Assembly: GCA_964472035.1 (NCBI GenBank)
Contig: CAYYIT010000017.1
Coordinates: 1 to 43,536, forward strand
Length of the DNA stretch: 43,536 bases
Direction of reading: 5' to 3'
From: UBA3855 sp964472035
Lineage (GTDB): Bacteria > Bacillota > Clostridia > Oscillospirales > Ruminococcaceae
Shown here: piece after piece, positions 1 to 8,229 of the stretch
Position numbering within the stretch: the first letter of the stretch is position 1
Layout of the letters: every line of letters starts with the position of its first letter
Notes under the pieces: model-generated
Seen by the model: only the letters and a program-made list of their open reading frames with translations
The model's database searches: none
Told to the model about the DNA's origin: nothing
Position numbers and translations under genes: made by a program

Positions 1-25
1 TCAGCGGTAGCACCCTCCACTATTT

Positions 26-127
26 CCCCCTCCCTTTAGGGAGGGGGTTAGGGGGGGCAATTTTCAGGAAATTGCCCCTTTTTTGACAAGCTGAAAGGAC
101 TTCTTCCTATTCCGGAAGAAGTCCTTT
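26..127. terminator. cluster of three stem-loops at window start
   Basis: Three perfect inverted repeats lie side by side. Positions 26-34 pair with 39-47 (C-rich arm, TTTA loop). Positions 54-63 pair with 69-78 and are followed by TTTTTT at 79-84, a classic intrinsic terminator for plus-strand transcription entering from the left. Positions 94-107 pair with 114-127 (14 bp, 6-base loop) just past the stop of the minus-strand gene; this arm has no U-tract on either strand, so it may act as a 3' end stabiliser or weak terminator for that gene. Confidence 0.7.
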
Positions 128-133
128 GCTGTC

Positions 134-1312
134 TTACATATTCTGCTGATGGCGGATGAAACCGCTGGTCTCCTCGTAGGGAGCGAGGAAGTAGTACCAG
201 TCGCCGTTCTTGCCAAGGTTTCCGCATTCCATGATATAGATGGTGCCGCAGATCTCGATCTCCACCCAGAAGTGCTGCCAGTAATTGCCCGGCCATGTGC
301 CGCGGTAGCCCTGCACCACGCTTACATCGAAGCCCATCCAGGACATCATGGAAGCCATTGCACCGTTGTACTGTGCGCACTGTCCCTTCCGGTTCACGAA
401 GATCGCCTCGGTCCAGCTGAGACCTGCGATCTCATTCCACAGGTCGCCTGCGTAGGCGTACTGCACGTTCTTGTGGATCCATTGCAGTGTGATCCAGAGC
501 TTCTCCTCGCGGGTCGCGTCCGCCGGAAAATGCTCCGCTGCAAATGCCTCCAGGATCTCAATGTCACGATCGCTGAGTGTTTTGGTGTAGCTGGTCAGCT
601 CTGCCTCGGACTTCTGGCGGTTGTATACCGTGAAGGTGCCGGGGGTCTCGGTCATCGCACCGTTGAGTCGGCAGTCAAAATCCGTCGTGTATTCCTCGTT
701 GCTGAACTCGCCGTAATAGATCTCGCCGCCATAATTCTTGTAGGCGCGGACCTTATAATAATAAGTACGCTCGTTGTCCAGACCCGTGTGGGTGAACGAT
801 GTCAGTTCATTGCTGGTGAGCTTCTTGAGACGGGAATAGGTGTTGGTTGAAGAAGGCTTACCAAAGCAGCGGTATACCTCATAGCCGCTGGCATTGGCAC
901 ACTTTGACCAGCTGATGGTCGCCTCGCCGTCATTGACCGCAAGGAAGATTGTCGGGGTGCTGAGGGAAAGGAACATCTCCGGATTGTCTGCAATGTAGCC
1001 CTGCAGATCCGTAGTAACCTCACCGGTGCCGACAAGTGCTGCATAGCCCAGAATCAGCGCGGCATCTGCCGCATCTGCAGTGCCGTTTGCATCCGCATCG
1101 CCGGCTTTCTGCTGTGCCTCTGTAAAAGCACTGCCGGAGCTGCCGGATACCGCTGCATCCTCAAGAATCAGGGCAGCATCCTTCGAATCCACGATGCCGT
1201 CCGCATTGACATCACCGAGTGCGGTCTCTTCTGCTGCTGCCGGAATCATCGGAAGGGCGAGTACTCCATATACCACTGCCGCCGCTGCGGCAAAAAACTG
1301 TTTGAGTTTCAT
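134..1312 (-). CDS. secreted dockerin / fibronectin III / transglutaminase-like protein
   Basis: A 392-residue exported protein. Residues 1-28 form a signal peptide ending AAA. Residues 33-97 hold two dockerin type I repeats (DVNADGIVDSKD and DADANGTADAAD), which bind calcium and dock onto a cohesin of a scaffoldin. Residues 118-212 read as a fibronectin III domain (SGYEVYRC, YYYKVRAY). Residues 245-380 form a transglutaminase/protease-like core with Cys312 in GQCAQYN and His347 in QHFWVE; the third position seems to be Glu362 rather than the usual Asp. The start is set by AAAGGAG just upstream and by the promoter at 1363-1391. The dockerin is N-terminal, while many dockerin enzymes carry it at the C-terminus. 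It probably acts on peptide or protein substrates outside the cell; whether it is hydrolase or cross-linker cannot be read from the sequence. Confidence 0.85.
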   Translation of the reverse strand: MKLKQFFAAAAAVVYGVLALPMIPAAAEETALGDVNADGIVDSKDAALILEDAAVSGSSGSAFTEAQQKAGDADANGTADAADAALILGYAALVGTGEVTTDLQGYIADNPEMFLSLSTPTIFLAVNDGEATISWSKCANASGYEVYRCFGKPSSTNTYSRLKKLTSNELTSFTHTGLDNERTYYYKVRAYKNYGGEIYYGEFSNEEYTTDFDCRLNGAMTETPGTFTVYNRQKSEAELTSYTKTLSDRDIEILEAFAAEHFPADATREEKLWITLQWIHKNVQYAYAGDLWNEIAGLSWTEAIFVNRKGQCAQYNGAMASMMSWMGFDVSVVQGYRGTWPGNYWQHFWVEIEICGTIYIMECGNLGKNGDWYYFLAPYEETSGFIRHQQNM

Positions 1313-1362
1313 ATTGATTCTCCTTTGTAACTAACTGTTACGATTTTGTAACACTTTCCTAT

Positions 1363-1391
1363 ATTATATCACATATTTCCCGATTCGTCAA
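1363..1391 (-). promoter_or_regulatory. sigma-A-type promoter of the dockerin/transglutaminase gene
   Basis: On the minus strand TTGACG (1386-1391) is followed by a 17-base spacer and TATAAT (1363-1368). The sequence after the -10, ATAGGAAAG, is shared with the promoter of the cohesin gene at 37297-37325. Confidence 0.85.
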
Positions 1392-1461
1392 GGGGGAAAT
1401 GTAATTTTTTTGTCATTTTTGCAATTTGTGCATCCCTGCGGTGCATTCCATGCAGAACGAC

Positions 1462-1490
1462 TTGCAAGGTGCAGGAAAATCCTGTATAAT
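1462..1490 (+). promoter_or_regulatory. sigma-A-type promoter of the LytTR gene
   Basis: TTGCAA (1462-1467), 17-base spacer, TATAAT (1485-1490), 31 bases before the chosen ATG. Confidence 0.85.
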
Positions 1491-1521
1491 AAACACATAC
1501 CACATGACGGGAGGGAATCAC

Positions 1522-1974
1522 ATGAAAATTAGGCTCAATGTCAGTCCGGAGTGCCAGACACAGCTGGAACCGATGCTGCGGGCGGCGGGCTTTGTCATAG
1601 ACGACGATGCGGAACTGGAGCTGACGCAGAGGGACCGCTTTGCAGCGCATATCTGTGTCAGGAACGGGAAAGGCGAGCGGATCCGGCTTTCGGCGGAAGA
1701 GATCGTCTTCATTGAAAGCTTCGGACATGATGTGATCGTGCATGCCGGAGACGGCGAGCAGTATTCCGCATCGGAGCGACTGTACCAGCTTGCCGCAATG
1801 CTGGACAACACGCAGTTCCTGCGCGTCAGCAACTGCGCGATCATCGCGAGGGCACACGTCAAGCGCATCAAGCCCTCGTTATCCATGAAATATATTCTGA
1901 CGATGTCGAATGGTGCGCTGGTGGACGTCACACGCAGCTATTGCAGCGTGTTCCGTGAATTTTTCCATATATAG
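1522..1974 (+). CDS. stand-alone LytTR-domain transcriptional regulator
   Basis: A 150-residue protein. The C-terminal ~95 residues match the LytTR DNA-binding fold: an EIVFIES start, SERLYQLAAML, then FLRVSNCAIIARAHVKRI, which is close to the usual 'F.R.hrs.iVN...I' signature. The N-terminal ~50 residues are a small unassigned region; there is no receiver domain. I chose ATG 1522 because GGGAGGG lies just upstream and the longer frame would start upstream of the -10. Stand-alone LytTR proteins often sit with a small membrane partner that controls them. Here the next gene starts 14 bases on and encodes a different membrane protein. The pair is probably one operon that senses an envelope signal; its targets are unknown. 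Confidence 0.85.
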   Translation: MKIRLNVSPECQTQLEPMLRAAGFVIDDDAELELTQRDRFAAHICVRNGKGERIRLSAEEIVFIESFGHDVIVHAGDGEQYSASERLYQLAAMLDNTQFLRVSNCAIIARAHVKRIKPSLSMKYILTMSNGALVDVTRSYCSVFREFFHI

Positions 1975-1988
1975 AAAGGGGTATTCTT

Positions 1989-2978
1989 ATGAATATGATT
2001 GGTATTGCATTTCCGCTGCTGCTTCTCACGGTACTGCTGGTGGTGCTGCTTTTGTACTTTGCGTTCTATAAAAGACGCATCAACCGTGTACTGGAGGAAC
2101 AGCACAGCACCGCCCATATGCCGATGGCATCCATGGAAATAGTGAGCAGGGGACTGGCTCTGGTAGGTGCCGTGCTCATCTGCATTGCCCTGTTTTCAAG
2201 ACTCACACGGATCGAAGACGAGATTCTGAACGTCAACAATAATCTCCGAAACGAAATATCTTCTCTTTCGGGTCAGATCAGCACCCTGGAGGCCAAGCTT
2301 GCCCAGCAGGATTCCCTGATCGCGGACTTTCGCTACGAGACGGGCAGCTATGATCCGGATACGCAGACCTGCGAGGTGACCTTCCATTGTTCGCCCAAGA
2401 GCTACACGGATAACACCGGCATCTGGCTGAATTTCGGTGAATATGAGATTCTGCTTGAGCCAGATGGCGGAGAATTCTCCGCAGCCGCCGAGATCGGCGT
2501 CTTCAATACGCTTCCGGAATACGGCACGCTTGTCATCAGCACGGGCGACCTCTACCAGACGGAGCAGATCGATACACTCCCGTGGCCTGCGCTCTGCTTC
2601 GAGGTGCTGCCGTGGATGGATGTGTACGCGGACGATCTGCAGTTTGAATATACCGACGGCACCTGCAAGGTGGAAGCTGCCATCATCAACGACGCGGTCG
2701 AGCGGTATACCGACACGGAGCTCATCGTCAGGGTCAACGGCGCGGAGCATAGCCGCCATGCGCTTACGATGCAGTCGGAGGCATTCAGCGTTTCGGTGCC
2801 GATGGAACAGCAGGATGCGATCTCGCTGCATGCAGTGGGCGTCGATGCATACGGTCTGACCCACGAGATCTTCCTCGGCGGCTGGGACGATGAGGGCTAC
2901 TGGGTGGAGCTCGACAGCTTTAATAAGATCTACGATGCGAACGGCAATCTCCTCTTTGAGGATGGTAAGGAATACTAA
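1989..2978 (+). CDS. membrane protein with coiled coil and external beta-rich domain
   Basis: A 329-residue protein I cannot assign to a named family. It has a hydrophobic segment at about residues 4-27, a short basic cytoplasmic loop (YKRRINR), a second membrane segment at about 50-68, and then a Leu/Asn/Ser coiled coil (LNVNNNLRNEISSLSGQIST) to about residue 110. The remaining ~220 residues look extracytoplasmic and rich in beta strands, with repeated 'YTDNTGI/YTDTELI' stretches suggesting two Ig-like sandwiches. AAGGGG precedes the ATG. It follows the LytTR gene by 14 bases and ends at a strong terminator, so a LytTR/membrane-partner module is the most likely arrangement. It does not look like DUF3021, the usual four-helix partner. 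Confidence 0.7.
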   Translation: MNMIGIAFPLLLLTVLLVVLLLYFAFYKRRINRVLEEQHSTAHMPMASMEIVSRGLALVGAVLICIALFSRLTRIEDEILNVNNNLRNEISSLSGQISTLEAKLAQQDSLIADFRYETGSYDPDTQTCEVTFHCSPKSYTDNTGIWLNFGEYEILLEPDGGEFSAAAEIGVFNTLPEYGTLVISTGDLYQTEQIDTLPWPALCFEVLPWMDVYADDLQFEYTDGTCKVEAAIINDAVERYTDTELIVRVNGAEHSRHALTMQSEAFSVSVPMEQQDAISLHAVGVDAYGLTHEIFLGGWDDEGYWVELDSFNKIYDANGNLLFEDGKEY

Positions 2979-2985
2979 AACTTCG

Positions 2986-3013
2986 GCCCCTCCGGTTCCC
3001 GGAGGGGCTTTTC
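2986..3013 (+). terminator. intrinsic terminator of the LytTR operon
   Basis: GCCCCTCCGG (2986-2995), TTC loop, CCGGAGGGGC (2999-3008), then TTTTC. Confidence 0.9.
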
Positions 3014-3076
3014 TATGACCGTCCCAACCTCAACAAAAATTGAGATTCAGTTGATATGGATTTGAGAAAAGGAGAG

Positions 3077-3117
3077 TATAATAGTAATTGTCACAAATTT
3101 ATCAAACAAAATTTGTG
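3077..3117 (+). promoter_or_regulatory. -10 element plus CACAAATTT inverted repeat upstream of the ABC exporter
   Basis: TATAAT at 3077-3082 has only a poorly spaced -35 candidate (TTGATA at 3051-3056, 20-base spacer). Just downstream CACAAATTT (3092-3100) and AAATTTGTG (3109-3117) form a perfect 9-bp inverted repeat with an 8-base spacer, covering the predicted start of transcription to about +29. A near-identical repeat lies at 8162-8187. It reads as a repressor operator, or as a hairpin in the 5' leader. Confidence 0.6.
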
Positions 3118-3171
3118 CAGATTCGCTACAGACAGTCCGTGAATACGGACGCACAGAAAAGGAGTAGGATC

Positions 3172-6100
3172 ATGTTAGAACTCAAGGGAATCAAGAAGGA
3201 TTACCTTGCCGGAGAAAACACCGTTCATGCCCTCAAGGGCGTGGATCTGAAGTTCCGCAAGAGTGAATTCGTTTCCATCCTCGGCCCCTCCGGCTGCGGC
3301 AAGACCACCATGCTCAACATCATCGGCGGTCTGGACCAGTATACAGAGGGTGACCTGATCATCAACGGCAAATCCACCAAGAATTTCAAGGACAAGGACT
3401 GGGATACCTATCGTAACCATTCCATCGGCTTTGTGTTCCAGAGCTACAACCTCATTCCGCACCAGAGCGTGCTGCAGAATGTGGAGATCGCCCTGACCCT
3501 GTCCGGCGTCAAGAAGTCCGAACGCCGCGAGCGCGCAAAGAAGGCACTGGAGGATGTGGGACTTGGCAATCAGCTGCACAAGAAGCCCAGTGAAATGTCC
3601 GGCGGCCAGATGCAGCGTGTGGCGATCGCGAGAGCCCTGGTCAACAATCCCGACATCATCCTCGCTGACGAGCCGACCGGCGCGCTCGATACCGAGACCA
3701 GCGTGCAGGTCATGGAGATCCTCAAGAGCATTTCCAAGGACCGCCTGATCATTATGGTAACCCATAACCCCGACCTTGCGGAGCAGTATTCCTCCAGAAT
3801 CATCCGTATGCTCGACGGCGAGATCCAGGATGACTCCAAGCCCCTGACAGCCAAGGACTGCCAGATGGAGGAGATCCACGATAAGACTGCACAGGAAAAT
3901 GAGAAGAAGAAAAAGAAACCTTCCATGTCCTTTGCAACCTCCTTCAGCCTGTCCCTGAAGAATCTCTTCACCAAGAAGGGCAGAACCACACTGACCTCCT
4001 TTGCCGGAAGCATCGGTATCATCGGCATTGCGCTGGTGCTTTCCATTTCGCAGGGCTTCCAGGCGTATATTGACCTTGTACAGGAGGAAACACTGTCCTC
4101 CTATCCGCTGACCATCGAGGCATCGACCATCGACATGACCACGCTCATGGAGACCTTCATGGGAATGGATGTGGACGGCGAGGCACATGACGGCGATGCT
4201 GTCTATGAGCGTCCGGCAGTCTATAATATGATGGAAGCAATGAGTAATCTGGAGGAGACCAAGAACGACCTGCGCTCCTTCAAGACCTATATCGAGGCAG
4301 AATACGCCGATGAAAACAGCGAAAGCGGTCTGCATGACGCGCTCAGCGGCATCCAGTACGGCTACAATCTGGATCTGCTGGTCTATACCAAGAACGTGGA
4401 CGGCACCATCCTGCACTCCGATACTGCGGAGCTGCTGGAGGATCTGATGTCCCAGGCAATGGGTATGGATGTATCCGCCATGTTCGATGCGGAGGCTTCC
4501 ATGATGGGCGGTACTTCCTCCATGGAAATGATGACCGGCGGCCTGTGGCAGGAGATGCTCTCCGGCGATGACGGCGACCCCATCAGTGATCTGCTGAAGG
4601 ACCAGTACGATGTGATCTATGGTACCTGGCCGACCGCCTATAATGAGATCGTACTTGTTGTGGATGAAAACAACGAGATCGATGACGTAACGCTCTATGC
4701 ACTCGGTCTGACCTCCAAGGAGACCATGGATGCCATGATCGATGCTGCCATGGACGGTAAGAAGCTCGAATCCAAGGAAGCGAAGAGCTGGACCTATGAA
4801 GAGATCTGCGCGATGGATTTCCGCGTGATCCTCAATTCTGATTGCTTCTATAATGACGGCACGGGTCTTTACGTTGACCGCCGTGAGACTGAAAGTGGTC
4901 TGCAGTACCTCTATGACAATGGCATGAACCTCAAGGTGAGCGGTATCATCCGTCCCAATGAGGAGACCCAGGCAGCGATGCTGACCGGTGCCATTGCCTA
5001 TACCCACCTCCTGACGGAATATGTGGTGGAGCAGATGCATGATTCCGAGGCAGTGCAGGCGCAGCTCGACAGCCCCCATACCGATATTTTTACAGGTCTT
5101 CCGTTCAAGGACGAATCCGGCGATGTGTCCGCCGCTGCAAAGGCTGAGGATTTCCGTGAGTATACCGATGAGCTGAGCGACACCGAAAAGGCTGCACTCT
5201 ACGTTGCAATGATGTCCATTCCCTCCGATGAGGAGCTGGAAGCAGGCGTTGCGCAGGCAATGCAGGGCATGACAACGGATATGATGATCTCCACCATCGC
5301 ACAGGGTATGGCCGCACAGGTCGGCATGTCCGAGGAAGAGATCGCTGCCTACCTCTCTGAGATGTCCGAGGAAGAAATTACCGGACTGTATGCCGAAATG
5401 GTGGCAGAGCAGGTGAAGATGCAGTATGCACAGGGTGTGCAGCAGCAGATGGCTGCAATGACCTCCGAGCAGCTGCTCGGTGCCTTTACACAGACAATGG
5501 AAGATCTCACCGACGAAGAACTGGCCGTTTATTATGACCAGCTGCTGGAATTCTCTCCCTCCACTTATGAAGATAACCTGATCAAGCTTGGCTATGTGGA
5601 TCTGGACGATCCGGCAGCCATCAATCTCTTTGCGTCTTCCTTTGAGAATAAGGACAGAATCGAAGAGGCGATTGCGGATTATAATGAGGGCGTTGACGAG
5701 CTGTCCAGACTGACCTACACCGATTATGTCGGCCTGATGATGTCCTCCATCACGACCATCATCAACACCATCACCTATGTGCTGATCGCGTTTGTTGCGA
5801 TCTCTCTGATCGTTTCTTCCATCATGATCGGTGTGATCACGCTGATCTCCGTACAGGAGAGAACCAAGGAGATCGGTATCCTCCGTGCGATCGGTGCCTC
5901 CAAGCGTGATGTATCCAGCATGTTCAATGCGGAGACGCTGATCATCGGCTTCACCTCCGGTCTGCTGGGTGTTGTGGTCACCTACCTGCTGTGTATCCCG
6001 ATCAATTTCGTGATCCATGAGCTGACGGGCATCCTGGCGCTCAATGCCTACCTGCCCGTTCCGGCAGCGATCATTCTGGTGCTGATCAGTATGACGCTGA

Positions 6101-6174
6101 CTCTGATCGCAGGTATCATTCCCTCCAGAAGCGCAGCGAAGAAGGATCCGGTCGTTGCACTGCGTACAGAATAA
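3172..6174 (+). CDS. MacB-type ABC transporter, fused ATPase and FtsX-like permease
   Basis: A 1000-residue single-chain exporter. Residues 1-230 are the ATPase: Walker A GPSGCGKTT, signature MSGGQMQRVAIARA, Walker B IILADEPTGALD and the switch histidine in VTHNP. A lysine-rich linker (EKKKKKP) leads to membrane helix 1 at about 277-300. Roughly 560 external residues follow. Helices 2-4 lie at about 860-892, 920-946 and 962-984, with the FtsX/MacB C-terminal signature ERTKEIGILRAIGASKRDV. This is MacB topology, but the external domain is more than twice the size I expect for MacB, acidic and rich in Met (SMMGGTSSMEMM). ATG 3172 is chosen from AAAGGAG upstream; an upstream TTG at 3088 would sit at the predicted transcription start. 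It probably exports, or moves to the surface, a peptide or other envelope molecule. It is monocistronic and follows the LytTR module, which may control it. Confidence 0.88.
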   Translation: MLELKGIKKDYLAGENTVHALKGVDLKFRKSEFVSILGPSGCGKTTMLNIIGGLDQYTEGDLIINGKSTKNFKDKDWDTYRNHSIGFVFQSYNLIPHQSVLQNVEIALTLSGVKKSERRERAKKALEDVGLGNQLHKKPSEMSGGQMQRVAIARALVNNPDIILADEPTGALDTETSVQVMEILKSISKDRLIIMVTHNPDLAEQYSSRIIRMLDGEIQDDSKPLTAKDCQMEEIHDKTAQENEKKKKKPSMSFATSFSLSLKNLFTKKGRTTLTSFAGSIGIIGIALVLSISQGFQAYIDLVQEETLSSYPLTIEASTIDMTTLMETFMGMDVDGEAHDGDAVYERPAVYNMMEAMSNLEETKNDLRSFKTYIEAEYADENSESGLHDALSGIQYGYNLDLLVYTKNVDGTILHSDTAELLEDLMSQAMGMDVSAMFDAEASMMGGTSSMEMMTGGLWQEMLSGDDGDPISDLLKDQYDVIYGTWPTAYNEIVLVVDENNEIDDVTLYALGLTSKETMDAMIDAAMDGKKLESKEAKSWTYEEICAMDFRVILNSDCFYNDGTGLYVDRRETESGLQYLYDNGMNLKVSGIIRPNEETQAAMLTGAIAYTHLLTEYVVEQMHDSEAVQAQLDSPHTDIFTGLPFKDESGDVSAAAKAEDFREYTDELSDTEKAALYVAMMSIPSDEELEAGVAQAMQGMTTDMMISTIAQGMAAQVGMSEEEIAAYLSEMSEEEITGLYAEMVAEQVKMQYAQGVQQQMAAMTSEQLLGAFTQTMEDLTDEELAVYYDQLLEFSPSTYEDNLIKLGYVDLDDPAAINLFASSFENKDRIEEAIADYNEGVDELSRLTYTDYVGLMMSSITTIINTITYVLIAFVAISLIVSSIMIGVITLISVQERTKEIGILRAIGASKRDVSSMFNAETLIIGFTSGLLGVVVTYLLCIPINFVIHELTGILALNAYLPVPAAIILVLISMTLTLIAGIIPSRSAAKKDPVVALRTE

Positions 6175-6194
6175 CACGATCTGCATATCATAAG

Positions 6195-6231
6195 AAAAGC
6201 CTGAGGAGCAGCATTGCTTCTCAGGCTTCTT
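6195..6231. terminator. bidirectional terminator between exporter and glycosyltransferase
   Basis: A 12-bp stem pairs 6198-6209 with 6216-6227 (one G-T pair), with an A-run on the left and T-rich sequence on the right, so it can serve both converging genes. Confidence 0.8.
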
Positions 6232-6253
6232 ATATTATAATAGGTATACGGTG

Positions 6254-7924
6254 TTACTTGCAGACGCAGGCGTATACCAGATAGCTACCCAGCAGGAAGA
6301 GTGCCACGGGAACACAGAGGATCTTGCGGAGCGTGCCGGTCGGAGCAGCCTCTTCATCCTTCTGCATCCAGATGCCGAAGAACAGGCAGCCGATGAAGAT
6401 CAGCGGCGTCGCGTAGCGGATGTTCATCGTGCAGGTGTGTGCAAAGGAGAAACAGAAGCTGTAGTAGCTGATGGTCGTGATGGCATAGGTCAGCAGCAGA
6501 TGCCAGTGATCAAGCGTTTTCCTGCGCTTGATGAATACCACCAGAATGGCGGTGATCGTTACCAGTACCACCAGGAACTGTGCAAGGAACAGCAGCTCGC
6601 CGAAGCCGCTGATCGCCGGGTAATTCTCCGGATTGATCAGCTCATCGAACATGGCGGTTTTCAGAATACCGATGGTCGGGTTGAATTCATTGTAAGGCTG
6701 TCCGTAGCCCACAAAGCAGTCATACACATAGGTCCATTGGTAGGAGGAAAAATCAAGCAGTCGGTTCAAGGGAGAAATATTGCCCACATACTGTGTACTG
6801 GTGTCACTGAGCATGGGAATGTAGGTGATCGGCACACCGAATTTCACAAGATTCCGGATGCCCCAGCCAAGTCCCAGCGGAATGCAGATCACGCCGAATG
6901 CAGCGTACTGCTTGATCAGAGGAAGCGGCTTCTTCCGTTCGCGGATGAGAACTGCGAGGAAGACGACCGCTGCCGCGGGAGCTGCCATCCAGACGGAAAG
7001 CTTTGTCATCATGCCGCAGCCGATCGCAATGGCCAGCTGCAGGATGGTCGAGAATTTCTGCTCGCGATACCAGCGGCAGGTCAGGAGGATCGCCCAGAGC
7101 AGGAAGGTAATGCTCAGCATGTCGTTGTTGATGCTGCCGGCCAGAATAAAGAAGGTCGGATGGAAGACCACTACGATCATCGGCAGGATCTTTGCCAGAC
7201 CCTTGAGCCGGAAGTGTTCAAGCAGCTTCCAGAACAGCACCATGCAGATGCAGGAATATGCCAGCGTCAGGATCTGGATGCTCTCTGCGGCATCATCAAA
7301 GGAAACGCCGAAGTCCTGCAGGAACTGCATCCATGTTGCTGCGATCGAGTGGTGCAGCGGCGGATGGTAGAACTGCCAGACCGTCCGGACATCAAAATCC
7401 GGCAGATGCCCGTTTTCAAGCAGATATCTGATGTATGGCGCATGACCGCCCTTGCCGCCGAAATTATTGACATCATGCTGCCTTACATAATGCGCCGTAG
7501 ACAGTACATAGGAGAAGCGCATGCAGAAGCCCATGCAGCAGAGCAGGAATCCGCTGACGCCATCCGTAAGCCGTTTTTTAGAAAAGAGATAGCCCCATAG
7601 AATCAGCAGCGCCGAGACACCGCCCAGGATCCACCACTGTGCAGGAGAATCCGTAACGGATAGCCAGAGGCAAAGGCCGCCCCAGATGAATTCCATCACT
7701 GCCAGCTCCAGAGGGTCCTTCCAGAGCTTGTCCCTTCCAAAGAACAATCCGGCACCGCCTGCGAACCATACAATGAACGTTTCAGGCGTCCCGAAATACT
7801 TCTGATTTCCAAAGCCCAGCACCACACTCAGGAGGCATACAACCAGCATGCACAGGCATGGATGTGCGCCGAGCGGACCGGAGATCCGTTCCGTCAGACT
7901 CTTTTTTACTTCATTCCGTTTCAT
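6254..7924 (-). CDS. polytopic membrane glycosyltransferase (GT39/GT-C-like)
   Basis: A 556-residue protein with about a dozen hydrophobic segments. Its layout fits the GT-C superfamily, which moves sugars from lipid-phosphate donors on the outer face of the membrane. After the first helices comes a polar loop with RQHDVNNFGGKGGHAPYIRYL-type residues and then FYHPPLHHSIAATW. An acidic residue in that loop followed by 'PPL/HPPL' resembles the ArnT/PMT family. Later segments include VFHPTFFILAGSINNDM and a C-terminal helix bundle. AAGGAT lies 8 bases before the ATG. The gene stands alone between two terminated plus-strand units with its own promoter (7988-8016). The donor and acceptor cannot be told from sequence; cell wall polymer or protein glycosylation are both possible. 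Confidence 0.72.
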   Translation of the reverse strand: MKRNEVKKSLTERISGPLGAHPCLCMLVVCLLSVVLGFGNQKYFGTPETFIVWFAGGAGLFFGRDKLWKDPLELAVMEFIWGGLCLWLSVTDSPAQWWILGGVSALLILWGYLFSKKRLTDGVSGFLLCCMGFCMRFSYVLSTAHYVRQHDVNNFGGKGGHAPYIRYLLENGHLPDFDVRTVWQFYHPPLHHSIAATWMQFLQDFGVSFDDAAESIQILTLAYSCICMVLFWKLLEHFRLKGLAKILPMIVVVFHPTFFILAGSINNDMLSITFLLWAILLTCRWYREQKFSTILQLAIAIGCGMMTKLSVWMAAPAAAVVFLAVLIRERKKPLPLIKQYAAFGVICIPLGLGWGIRNLVKFGVPITYIPMLSDTSTQYVGNISPLNRLLDFSSYQWTYVYDCFVGYGQPYNEFNPTIGILKTAMFDELINPENYPAISGFGELLFLAQFLVVLVTITAILVVFIKRRKTLDHWHLLLTYAITTISYYSFCFSFAHTCTMNIRYATPLIFIGCLFFGIWMQKDEEAAPTGTLRKILCVPVALFLLGSYLVYACVCK

Positions 7925-7940
7925 AATCCCATCCTTTCTT

Positions 7941-7964
7941 ATGATGCATTTGTCAATGCATCAT
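7941..7964 (-). promoter_or_regulatory. perfect stem-loop in the 5' leader of the glycosyltransferase gene
   Basis: ATGATGCATT (7941-7950) and AATGCATCAT (7955-7964) form a perfect 10-bp inverted repeat with a 4-base loop, between the promoter and the ribosome binding site. In RNA the hairpin would end right next to the Shine-Dalgarno sequence; in DNA it could be an operator. Confidence 0.5.
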
Positions 7965-7987
7965 GATCCATTATGAATACTATTGAT

Positions 7988-8016
7988 ATTATAGCATACG
8001 CTAACAACAAATGCAA
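7988..8016 (-). promoter_or_regulatory. promoter of the glycosyltransferase gene
   Basis: On the minus strand TTGCAT (8011-8016), 17-base spacer, TATAAT (7988-7993), with ATGC before the -10. The stretch from here to 8160 holds no gene or clear signal that I can see. Confidence 0.8.
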
Positions 8017-8161
8017 GGATATTTTCCTGTCATGTGCAGAATTTCAGGGAATCCACTCCACCACAGCTCCACTTCGGGTGATTTCAGGGCGGATTCACCA
8101 CTGCGGAGGGGGATTATTGCTGCAAACGGATGTTTTCTTGCTGCTTATTTTGATGAAATAG

Positions 8162-8187
8162 CACAAATTTAGGTTATGAATTTTGTG
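8162..8187. promoter_or_regulatory. CACAAATTT inverted repeat upstream of the dcw promoter
   Basis: CACAAATTT (8162-8170), 8-base spacer, AATTTTGTG (8179-8187): same arms, spacer and total length as the repeat at 3092-3117, with one mismatch. It lies about 12 bases upstream of the -35. Confidence 0.5.
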
Positions 8188-8198
8188 ACTATCTACAA

Positions 8199-8227
8199 TT
8201 GTCAGACGGAAATGGATATGATATAAT
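8199..8227 (+). promoter_or_regulatory. promoter of the dcw cluster
   Basis: TTGTCA (8199-8204), 17-base spacer, TATAAT (8222-8227). It drives a leader of about 210 bases before mraZ. Confidence 0.85.
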
Positions 8228-8229
8228 AG

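Noticed and set aside
3175..6186. Very long open frame on the minus strand opposite the ABC exporter (about 1000 codons)
   Set aside because: It mirrors the exporter's codons, has odd His/Gln/Ile-rich composition, no family motif and no ribosome binding site. The plus-strand frame has complete ABC motifs.
6251..7600. Plus-strand open frame of 449 codons opposite the glycosyltransferase
   Set aside because: No family match and composition rich in Gln/His/Asp; the minus-strand frame has consistent membrane helices, promoter and ribosome binding site.
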